DNA of 37,233 nt, from the NCBI GenBank assembly GCA_027083355.1, contig JALWOY010000217.1:1-37233 (forward strand). Reading direction: 5' to 3'. A program made the position numbers and the translations under genes. Below are positions 16,387-23,514 of this stretch, in pieces (the stretch's first letter is position 1; every line of letters starts with the position of its first letter). The notes beneath the pieces are model-generated. The model saw only the letters and a program-made list of their open reading frames with translations, was not told the DNA's origin and ran no database searches. Source of the DNA: Phycisphaerales bacterium (GTDB lineage: Bacteria; Planctomycetota; Phycisphaerae; Phycisphaerales; UBA1924).

Positions 16387-17829
16387 TCACGGTGAAGAAG
16401 GGCAGGCCCGGTCCTGTTCGATCCGCCCGCCGGCGTCTTCCCACGCGAGATACCCGCCCGAGATGTTCACCGCCTCACGCCCGAGACGCTTGAGATAGGA
16501 ACACGCCCTCGCCGAGCGCTTCCCGCTCAAACAATTGACCAGCAACCGATCCGCCTCGGGCAGTTCGGCGACCCGTTCCATCAGCCGGGTGTGCGAGATA
16601 TTGGTCGCGCCGGGAATCCGGCCGAACCGATACTCATTGCCCCGCCGCACGTCGAGCAGTGCCTCGCCGGGCTTCGGCCCTTCGAGCACCTGCCGCACGT
16701 CGATTTCGTCGATCGTCGCGGTCGCGGCACCGGAAGCCTCGACCTCATCGCCAGGGCACCAGCCCTCGATCCGGTCCAGCCCGATGCGGATCAACCCGCG
16801 GACCGCTTCATCGAGATCCCCGGGCGCACACACGATGTAGATCGGCTCGTCTTCGCGGATCAATGATCCCGCGTCCGTGCAGAACGACAATTCGAGCGGG
16901 ATCGACAACGAGCCCGGGATGTGCCCCGCCCGGAACCGCGTCCAGGGCCGGGCGTCGAGGATCGCCACGGCTCGGGGGTCCAGATGCGCGATCGTCGCCG
17001 CGTCGACGCGTCCCGGCGTCGGCAGCCCTCCGAGCACCGCCGGGCCGTCGCGGTTGACCCGCTTCATCGTCGCGAAATACATGGGCGGTTCGGGCTGGCC
17101 GTCGAGGATGAACCGGACGAACGCGTCTTCGGATTCCGCCGCCGCCAGCGCGTGGTTGTAGCGTTTTTCGTATCCGATGGTGCTCATCGGCACCGCCCCG
17201 AGCGCCTTGCCGCACGCGCTGCCGGCCCCGTGCCCCGGCCAGACCTGGGCGAACTCGGGAACGCGGTCGATCACCGAGAGCGACCGGAAAAGTGCGCGCG
17301 CCGAGGGTTCCATCATCCCCGCCATCCCTGCCGCCGATTCAAGCAGATCGGGCCGGCCGAGATCGCCCACGAACAGAAAATCACCGCTGACCAGCCCCAT
17401 CGGCTCGTCGGCGCCCGCGCCCCGGTCGGTCACCAGATACACCATGTGTTCCGGCGTGTGCCCCGGCGTATGCACCGCGCGGAACTCGACACCACCGACG
17501 GCGAACGTGTCCCCGTCGTGCAGCACGGTGTGCGCATAGGGCCGCCCCCCCGGGCCGTCGTCCAGCCAGCGGGATCGCCAGTCTTCCCCGCCTTCGCCGG
17601 AGACGTAAACATGAGCCCCGGTCCGGTGGGCCAACTCGCGTGCTCCCGAGACAAAGTCCGCGTGGATATGCGTCTCGGCGACCGTCACGATCTCCAGCTC
17701 CTGCTCCGCGGCGAGGTCGATGTATTGATCGACATCGCGGAGCGGGTCGAACAGGACGGCTTTGCCCGCTTCCTGGCAGCCGATCAGGAACGCCGCCTGG
17801 GCGAGCCTTTCGTCATAGATCATGCGCAT
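16387..17829 (-). CDS. CstB-like persulfide dioxygenase with two rhodanese domains
   Basis: Predicted 480-aa cytoplasmic enzyme of sulfide/persulfide detoxification. The N-terminal metallo-beta-lactamase domain has the persulfide-dioxygenase metal motif THIHADFVSG (H54, H56, D58), plus HTPGHTPEHMVYL and a later GHGAGSACG. A first rhodanese domain (about 300-380) has no proper active-site loop: the Cys lies in VCAPGDLDEA, without the CxxxxR/S form. The second rhodanese domain has an intact loop, NCLSGKRSA, with Cys433. This MBL / pseudo-rhodanese / rhodanese order matches staphylococcal CstB. Start: ATG 17829, with GGAGGG about 13 nt upstream; ATG 17823 is an alternative two codons later. It follows the RluA-methyltransferase gene by 70 nt on the same strand, so the two may share an mRNA. 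Confidence 0.9.
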   Translation of the reverse strand: MRMIYDERLAQAAFLIGCQEAGKAVLFDPLRDVDQYIDLAAEQELEIVTVAETHIHADFVSGARELAHRTGAHVYVSGEGGEDWRSRWLDDGPGGRPYAHTVLHDGDTFAVGGVEFRAVHTPGHTPEHMVYLVTDRGAGADEPMGLVSGDFLFVGDLGRPDLLESAAGMAGMMEPSARALFRSLSVIDRVPEFAQVWPGHGAGSACGKALGAVPMSTIGYEKRYNHALAAAESEDAFVRFILDGQPEPPMYFATMKRVNRDGPAVLGGLPTPGRVDAATIAHLDPRAVAILDARPWTRFRAGHIPGSLSIPLELSFCTDAGSLIREDEPIYIVCAPGDLDEAVRGLIRIGLDRIEGWCPGDEVEASGAATATIDEIDVRQVLEGPKPGEALLDVRRGNEYRFGRIPGATNISHTRLMERVAELPEADRLLVNCLSGKRSARACSYLKRLGREAVNISGGYLAWEDAGGRIEQDRACPSSP

Positions 17830-17899
17830 GAACACAGCGATTCCCTCCGTCGATCGGGGCGAGGACGTGCACGAGCATATCGCGGATCGGCCGGCCCGA

Positions 17900-19414
17900 T
17901 CATCCGATCGGGGGTTTGACGAAGCGCAACGCGAGGAACATCGGGATCTCCCGCCGGGCCCGGTTTTCCTCGTCGGCCCGCGGGCCCGGGCTGCTCTTTC
18001 TGAGGCTCGCCCATTCTTCGAGGGCATCGACCACGAACCCCGATGCCCGGGCGGCTTGAAAATAGGATGTGAGCGGGCGGTGATACGTCGTCGTGACCAC
18101 CGCGTCGGCCCCGCCGGCGTGAGCGCCCGGGTTCATCGTGATCGGGATCGCGGCATCGGACAGGTACGCGTCGACCCGGCGGAACTGGCGCTGCGTCGAG
18201 GCGGCCGAACCCTCCCAGCCCCACGCCGACAACCTCGGCGAGCGGAACGCGGGGTGCAGGATCACCGCCACGAACCGGCCACCGGGGCGGAGCATGTCCG
18301 ACACCCCCCGCATCGTCGCCCGCAGATCCTCGATGTTCATCAACGCCATGACGCACGCGGCGGCGTCGAAGGGGCGGTCCTGTTCCGGGATCACGTCCGC
18401 GAGTCGCTGCGCGTCGCCCACCAGAAAACGCATCGCCCCTTCCGAACGTTCTTTCGCCCGCTCGATCAGCCGGGGGGAGGCATCGACACCGACGACCTCG
18501 GCCCCCTTTTCGGCGGCGGCCCGCGAAATGATCCCCTGCCCGCACGCGACGTCGAGCACGCGTCGGCCCGGCCCCGGTTCGAGCAGGGCGAGCACGCCGG
18601 GGATCAGCACCTTCTCGTAATGGTCGCTGCCCTTCTCCGTGAGCATCCTGTCGTACCACTCGCTCACGCGGTCCCACTGCGTCTCGACGCGGCCGCCCTC
18701 GGGCGCGGCGACAGCGGACGTGTCGTTCGGGGGTGTCTTTCCGACGATGGTGTAAAACGCCGGCGGCGTGGGGACGCGGTATCGCACCCTCATGTTGGTG
18801 CCCGGGTGGTCGAAGGCCACCTCCGCCAGGTGCAGCGCGGGGCGTGGGATGTCCTTGCGTGTCGAGCCGTAGGCGCGGTCGCCACCGACGGGGTGGCCCG
18901 ACTCGGCCATGTGCGCACGGATCTGGTAAGGATGGTCCGTTTCGGCCCGAATCCGGACCAGCGTCAGCCCGTCGTGCGCCGTGACCGGGCGCATGTGCGT
19001 CACCGCGGCGAGCGGGCGGCGCGGCCCGCTCGGTTCGGCGTCGTGGTCCGGCACGCTCTGGGCCACACCCCGCCGGTTCTCGATCAGACGGGAGCGGATC
19101 GTCGTCGGGGCGGCGTCGGTGATCTCACCCTCGACGATCGCCATATAGAGTCGGTCGGCCTTGCGGCTTCGGAACTGCCGGCGGAGAATCTCGGCCGACT
19201 CGGGGGTGCGTGCAAAGACGAGCACACCGGAGGCGTCACGGTCGATCTCGTGGACGGCGAAGACCCGGGTGTTGCGTTCGCGGCGGGCACGCATCAACTC
19301 CCGCGTCATGTCGAGAGCGGTCGCCTTGCGGGCGTGGGCGGACGCGGTGACCACGCCGACGGGTTTGCTGACGACGACGATGTGCTCGTCGGCGTGGACG
19401 ATCTCGATGGGCAA
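17900..19414 (-). CDS. RluA-type pseudouridine synthase fused to a SAM methyltransferase
   Basis: One uninterrupted frame encodes two enzymes. Residues 1-225 form an RluA-family pseudouridine synthase: PIEIVHADEHIVVVSKP at the start, catalytic Asp58 in HEIDRDASG (most relatives have HRLD, so Arg is Glu here), and HPYQIRAHMAESGHPVGGDR at 161-180. Residues 245-504 form a class I SAM methyltransferase: motif I VLDVACGQG at 286-294, an acidic end of strand 2 in VVGVDASP, and AACVMALMNIED. Both act on RNA or small molecules; targets unknown. I use the TTG at 19414, which gives the standard RluA N terminus. An in-frame ATG at 19618 would add 68 Arg/Pro-rich residues and overlap the CoaB gene by 104 nt; it cannot be excluded. 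No stop or frameshift separates the two domains. Confidence 0.82.
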   Translation of the reverse strand: MPIEIVHADEHIVVVSKPVGVVTASAHARKATALDMTRELMRARRERNTRVFAVHEIDRDASGVLVFARTPESAEILRRQFRSRKADRLYMAIVEGEITDAAPTTIRSRLIENRRGVAQSVPDHDAEPSGPRRPLAAVTHMRPVTAHDGLTLVRIRAETDHPYQIRAHMAESGHPVGGDRAYGSTRKDIPRPALHLAEVAFDHPGTNMRVRYRVPTPPAFYTIVGKTPPNDTSAVAAPEGGRVETQWDRVSEWYDRMLTEKGSDHYEKVLIPGVLALLEPGPGRRVLDVACGQGIISRAAAEKGAEVVGVDASPRLIERAKERSEGAMRFLVGDAQRLADVIPEQDRPFDAAACVMALMNIEDLRATMRGVSDMLRPGGRFVAVILHPAFRSPRLSAWGWEGSAASTQRQFRRVDAYLSDAAIPITMNPGAHAGGADAVVTTTYHRPLTSYFQAARASGFVVDALEEWASLRKSSPGPRADEENRARREIPMFLALRFVKPPIG

Positions 19415-19514
19415 GCGCCGGGGATCGGTCGGGCGGCCGCGGTGCCCCGGCGGTCGGTTGCGGTGGGGGGGGCGTCGGTCCGGCTGCCGGCCCCGGTGGC
19501 GCGATCCGGGTTGG

Positions 19515-20210
19515 TTATCTCTGTGGTCGATCGGCGTGGCTCCTGCGGTTGTCGGCGGCGACGGGTTCGAGCACGTCGAGCAGCCACGATGCGAACTCGG
19601 CCTTGCCGATCTCTCCATCCGTGGACGAAACCGCCTCGCCGCCCCGGCGGAAGAGCGTCGCGGCGATCGAGTCGGCGTCCATCGTTTCGAGCGGGTTGGC
19701 GACGATGTAGTCGATGTCCTTGCGTTCGAGCTTGGCGCGGGCCGAATCCGTCAGGCGGCTCCTCGGTTCGAGCGCGAACCCGACGAGAATCTGGTTCTCC
19801 CGCCGGTTCCCGGCGCACCGGGCGAGCAGGTCCGGCGTCGGGATGAGCCTGAGCGTGACCGGGCCTTTGCCCCGACGCCACTTGTCGGTGTGGGTGTCCG
19901 GGTCGAGGTCGGGGGTGTAGTCCGATACCGCCGCGGCCATGATGAGCATGTCGCACCAGCCGAGGTGCTCGTCGAGCAGGGCGCCGAGGTCGGCGGTGCT
20001 GCGGAACGGGATGATCTCGACCCGGCCTGAGCGGGGACTCGTCGGGGTCGGCCCCATCAGCAATCGGACATCCCAACCCCGATCGGCGGCGGCGTCCGCG
20101 AGCGAGGCTCCGACCCGTCCGCTGGATCGGTTGCCGAGGAAGCGGACTGCGTCGATGGGTTCGTGCGTGGGGCCCGCGGTGATCAGCAGACGGATTGGAT
20201 CGTGTTGCAT
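19515..20210 (-). CDS. coaB: Stand-alone phosphopantothenate-cysteine ligase (CoaB domain)
   Basis: Predicted 231-aa ligase that joins 4'-phosphopantothenate and cysteine in coenzyme A synthesis. The family opening LLITAGPTHEPIDAVRFLGNRSSGRVG is clear (quoted as its parts: ITAGPTHEPIDAVRF and LGNRSSGRVG). AAAVSDYTP and VGFALEP follow, and DIDYIVANPLE near the end matches the usual K-D-IVAN region. Most bacteria have CoaB fused behind the CoaC decarboxylase as one protein of about 400 aa; here only the CoaB half is present, so CoaC should be encoded elsewhere. The ATG at 20210 begins directly at the family N terminus; no strong Shine-Dalgarno is seen. It is the first gene of the - strand run coaB, rluA-methyltransferase, cstB-like, and divergent from the assembly ATPase at 20425. 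Confidence 0.88.
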   Translation of the reverse strand: MQHDPIRLLITAGPTHEPIDAVRFLGNRSSGRVGASLADAAADRGWDVRLLMGPTPTSPRSGRVEIIPFRSTADLGALLDEHLGWCDMLIMAAAVSDYTPDLDPDTHTDKWRRGKGPVTLRLIPTPDLLARCAGNRRENQILVGFALEPRSRLTDSARAKLERKDIDYIVANPLETMDADSIAATLFRRGGEAVSSTDGEIGKAEFASWLLDVLEPVAADNRRSHADRPQR

Positions 20211-20329
20211 GGGATGTGGTCCCGCTGTGGCTGGGGACAAGTAAGATAGGAGGCGATACGGGGAGGGAACGGCGTGAGAGGAGAACTTCTTGCGGCGTGA
20301 GCCCCGGATCCGCGGACGCTCGGAGCCGG

Positions 20330-20335
20330 TATAGT
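20330..20335 (+). promoter_or_regulatory. Candidate -10 element TATAGT for the pilus-type locus
   Basis: TATAGT lies 89 nt before the first ATPase gene, in the 214-bp divergent gap with coaB, and is preceded by gg as in extended -10 sites. No -35 is visible at the usual distance. The rest of the gap (20211-20424) shows no gene or repeat. Confidence 0.25.
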
Positions 20336-20424
20336 TGTCCCGACGGGTGACCGGCGACTGTCGGAGCGAGAGACCCGCAACGGCCGCACGAGGCCGGCAC
20401 AGCCCTGGAGGCCTTTTCAAGGAC

Positions 20425-22137
20425 ATGGCACGATCAAAGAAGAAACTTGGCGAGATCCTCGCCGGCGCGGGTGCCGTCTCGAAGGACGACGCCAACAAGG
20501 CCGCCAAGGCGGGCAAGAAGAGCGGCAAGCGGATCGGTGAGGTGCTCGTCGAGGGCGGGAACGTCAACGAGGAGCAGGTCGCCCAGGCGCTCGCCCAGCA
20601 GTTCGGCTTCGAGTATGTGGACCCGAACAAGGAGCCGTACGCCGGCCAGATCGATCTGTCGGCGATCGACAAGCAGCTGATCAAGCGGTACCTCGTGCTC
20701 CCGATGGGGGAGGAGAACGGCAAGCTCCGTCTGATCGTGCACGACCCGATGAACCTGGAGCTGCTCGACAACCTGCGGTTCAGGCTCAACAAGGACCTCG
20801 ACCTCCGCATCGCCAGCAAGTCGGCCATCAAGCGGTTCCTCGACGCCAAGGAATCGGGGACGGCCCCGGTGCAGGCCGAGCAGAGCCTTGTGACCGAATC
20901 CATCGACCGGACCATCGACCGCTCGGTCGACCGCTCGATGGACAAGTCGATCGACATCGCGGGGGGAGACTCGCCGGTCGTCCGGCTCGTGAACCGCATC
21001 CTGTCCGAGGCGGTCCGTGTGCGGGCGTCCGACGTGCACATCGAGCCGATGGCCGACCGTGTCCGGCTCCGGTACCGGATCGACGGGGTGTGTATCGAGC
21101 GCGACAACCTGCCCAAGCGCATGCAGAACGCGGTGTTGAGCAGGATGAAACTGATGGCGGGCGTCAACATCGCGGAGAAGCGCATCCCGCAGGACGGGCG
21201 GATCAAGCTCAACGTCGACGACGTGATGATCGATTACCGTGTCTCGGCGTGCCCGGCGTATCACGGCGAGAGCATCGTCGCGCGTATCCTCCGCCCGGAC
21301 GCCGTCCGCATCGGACTCGAAAACCTCGGGTTCGAGCCGGACAATCTCGAGATCTTCAACCGGATCATCCGGCGTCCGAACGGGATTTTTCTGGTTACCG
21401 GGCCGACGGGCTCGGGCAAGACCACCACGCTTTATTCGGCGTTGGACGTGCTGAACCGGCCGGACCGCAAGATCATCACGGCGGAGGACCCGGTCGAATA
21501 CAACTTCGAGGGCATCAACCAGTGCCAGGTGCGCGAGGGGATCGGCCTGACGTTCCCGGCGATCCTCCGTTCGATGCTGCGGCAGGCGCCCAACATCATC
21601 CTCGTCGGTGAGATCCGGGACCGGGAGGTCGGCGAGATCGCCATTCAGGCGGCGCTCACGGGGCACCTCGTGTTCTCGACGCTGCACACGAACGATGCGC
21701 CGAGCGCCATCACGCGTCTGATCGATATGGGGATCAAGCCGTTCCTCGTGGCTTCTTCGATTCAGGCGATCATGGCCCAGCGGCTTGTGCGGGTGTTGTA
21801 CGACGGCTCGAAACAGTTGGCCACCGAGGAGGACATCGACCCGAAGCACCTCGCCCTGATCGGGCTCACGATGGAAGAGGCGATCGGGAAGGTCTACAAG
21901 CCCGTTCCGCACGACGACGCCCCGGGCGGGTACAAGGGGCGGAAGGCTATTTTCGAGCTGCTTCAGATGAATTCCGAGTTGCGGGACCTGGCGTTCAAGG
22001 TGTCGCCCGTGGCCGAGCTGCGACGTGCCGCCGTTGCTTCGGGGATGCGTCCGCTTGTCGAGGACGGCAGAATCAAAGTGCTTAAGGGCATCACGACGCC
22101 GCAGGAGATCGCCCGCGTGAGCCAGGTGTTGGATTGA
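20425..22137 (+). CDS. GspE/PilB-type assembly ATPase 1, with tandem MshEN-like motifs
   Basis: Predicted 570-aa hexameric ATPase that would drive pilus or pseudopilus assembly at the inner membrane. The N terminus has two 24-residue motifs, 7-30 and 36-59, separated by exactly 5 residues, the spacing of the c-di-GMP-binding MshEN domain. The first is degenerate, ending in Gly instead of Gln. A linker of five 4-residue repeats follows (159-178). The ATPase core has Walker A GPTGSGKTT with K332, the Asp box and the Walker B VGEIRDREVGEIA. The histidine box is GHLVFSTLHTND. The CxxC pairs of the GspE zinc subdomain are missing. ATG 20425 has GGAGG 13 nt upstream. The first gene of the locus; pilT follows after 43 nt. 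Confidence 0.93.
   Translation: MARSKKKLGEILAGAGAVSKDDANKAAKAGKKSGKRIGEVLVEGGNVNEEQVAQALAQQFGFEYVDPNKEPYAGQIDLSAIDKQLIKRYLVLPMGEENGKLRLIVHDPMNLELLDNLRFRLNKDLDLRIASKSAIKRFLDAKESGTAPVQAEQSLVTESIDRTIDRSVDRSMDKSIDIAGGDSPVVRLVNRILSEAVRVRASDVHIEPMADRVRLRYRIDGVCIERDNLPKRMQNAVLSRMKLMAGVNIAEKRIPQDGRIKLNVDDVMIDYRVSACPAYHGESIVARILRPDAVRIGLENLGFEPDNLEIFNRIIRRPNGIFLVTGPTGSGKTTTLYSALDVLNRPDRKIITAEDPVEYNFEGINQCQVREGIGLTFPAILRSMLRQAPNIILVGEIRDREVGEIAIQAALTGHLVFSTLHTNDAPSAITRLIDMGIKPFLVASSIQAIMAQRLVRVLYDGSKQLATEEDIDPKHLALIGLTMEEAIGKVYKPVPHDDAPGGYKGRKAIFELLQMNSELRDLAFKVSPVAELRRAAVASGMRPLVEDGRIKVLKGITTPQEIARVSQVLD
20899..20958 (+). repeat. In-frame 12-nt tandem repeat in ATPase 1
   Basis: Five 12-nt units, diverged at third bases and in two codons, encode S-I-D-R, T-I-D-R, S-V-D-R, S-M-D-K and S-I-D-I. 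They sit between the MshEN-like domain and the ATPase core. The repeat is best seen at the protein level and looks like a charged flexible or helical linker. Confidence 0.8.
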
Positions 22138-22180
22138 ACGTGCCGCCCCCCGAAGCCGAGGGGCCGCCCGGAGCGAGATC

Positions 22181-23299
22181 ATGTCCACGATTCAGATCGA
22201 CCGATTGCTCGACACCGTCGTCAAGCTCGACGCGAGCGACCTCCACCTGACGGTGGGGCGGCAGCCGACCATCCGAATTCACGGCGGGCTGCGGAACCTC
22301 CAGACCAAAGTGCTCGACTCGGACGACATGGTCGCCCTGATGAAGTCGATCACCCCCGAACGCAACCAGCAGGAGCTCCAGGAAGAAGGCGGCACCGACT
22401 TCGGCTTCGCGTACGGCGAGGCGGCCCGCTTCAGGGTCTCTGTCTTCCGGCAACGCGGGGACCTGGCGATCGTGCTGCGGCAGATCCCGAACCGACTCCT
22501 GACATTTGAGCAGATCGGCCTGCCGGATATGGTCAAGGATCTGGTCCGTCGACCGCGTGGGTTGTTCCTGGTGACGGGTCCGACGGGTTCGGGCAAGACG
22601 ACATCGCTGGCGACGATGATCGACTACATCAACACCTACATGGATCACCACATCATCACGATGGAAGACCCCATCGAGTATTACCACTTCCACAAGAAAT
22701 CGATCGTCAACCAGCGCGAAGTCGGCAACGACGTGCCGTCGTTCGCCGAGGCCCTCCGGCGGGCGCTGCGGCAAGACCCGGACGTGATCCTCGTCGGCGA
22801 GATGCGCGACCTCGAAACCATCGAGGCGGCGGTGCGGGCGGCCGAGACCGGTCACCTTGTGTTCGGGACGTTGCACACCACCGGGGCGGCAAAGACCATC
22901 GACCGTCTCGTAGACGCGTTCCCGGTGACCCAGCAGAACCAGATCCGCGTGCAGCTCTCGACTGCCCTGATTTGTGTGCTGTCACAGGTGCTGATGCGGC
23001 GGGTGGATACCAAGGGCCGGGTCGCGGCCTACGAGTTCCTTGTCATCACCCCGGCGATCTCGAACCTGATCCGCGACAACAAGACGTTCAGGATCGATTC
23101 GGCGATCCAGACCGGGAAGAAGTACGGCATGCAGCTGCTCGACGATCACCTCTGGTCCCTCTATTCTCGGGGTATGATCGGGGCCGAAGAGATGATCGAT
23201 AAGGGCAAAAATGCGGCTGACCTGAGAGACAAGGTGCTCCAGGCGGGCGGAACCATCAATCGGCCTGAGCTGGCGGACACCGAAGGTGGGGGGGAGTAA
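22181..23299 (+). CDS. pilT: Twitching motility / retraction ATPase PilT
   Basis: Predicted 372-aa ATPase that depolymerises type IV pili, powering retraction. The PAS-like N-terminal domain starts with the PilT opening (LLDTVVKLDASDLHLTVG). Walker A is GPTGSGKTTSLATMID with K139, Walker B ILVGEMRDLETIEAA, and the His box GHLVFGTLHTTGAAKTIDR. The PilT-specific AIRNLIRE motif appears as AISNLIRD near residue 292. Length is typical. The ATG has GGAG 7 nt upstream. Its presence says the locus is a retractable pilus system, or a secretion system that borrowed pilus parts. It lies between the two assembly ATPases, an uncommon order; the second ATPase follows after a 215-bp gap with its own candidate promoter. 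Confidence 0.95.
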   Translation: MSTIQIDRLLDTVVKLDASDLHLTVGRQPTIRIHGGLRNLQTKVLDSDDMVALMKSITPERNQQELQEEGGTDFGFAYGEAARFRVSVFRQRGDLAIVLRQIPNRLLTFEQIGLPDMVKDLVRRPRGLFLVTGPTGSGKTTSLATMIDYINTYMDHHIITMEDPIEYYHFHKKSIVNQREVGNDVPSFAEALRRALRQDPDVILVGEMRDLETIEAAVRAAETGHLVFGTLHTTGAAKTIDRLVDAFPVTQQNQIRVQLSTALICVLSQVLMRRVDTKGRVAAYEFLVITPAISNLIRDNKTFRIDSAIQTGKKYGMQLLDDHLWSLYSRGMIGAEEMIDKGKNAADLRDKVLQAGGTINRPELADTEGGGE

Positions 23300-23340
23300 G
23301 GGATTGGGCCGATCCCATTGATTTCAGATAATCGACGTTT

Positions 23341-23368
23341 TTGCCACAAAATCGGTCGATTGTATGAG
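23341..23368 (+). promoter_or_regulatory. Candidate promoter before the second assembly ATPase
   Basis: ttgcca (23341-23346), a 16-nt spacer, then tatgag (23363-23368). It lies in a stretch that is AT-richer than its surroundings (about 23320-23410) in the 215-bp gap after pilT. A second weak pair, ttgcgt (23376) and tagatt (23399), is 17 nt apart. Either would make the 23515 gene and those after it a separate transcription unit. Confidence 0.3.
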
Positions 23369-23514
23369 TGTCGCATTGCGTTTCGGTGCATTTTTGCGTA
23401 GATTGAGCAGAACCCGCGGGCTCGGTGGCCGAATCGGATGAAGTCTGAGCCGGGTGACGTCGGATATCGGTCGTGAGCCGATGGTCTGCGGGCTGACTCG
23501 GCGAGGAGGATTCG

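Noticed and set aside
23300-23316. Short inverted repeat gggat/atccc after pilT
   Set aside because: Only 5-6 bp with a tiny loop and no U-run; within chance in GC-rich DNA.
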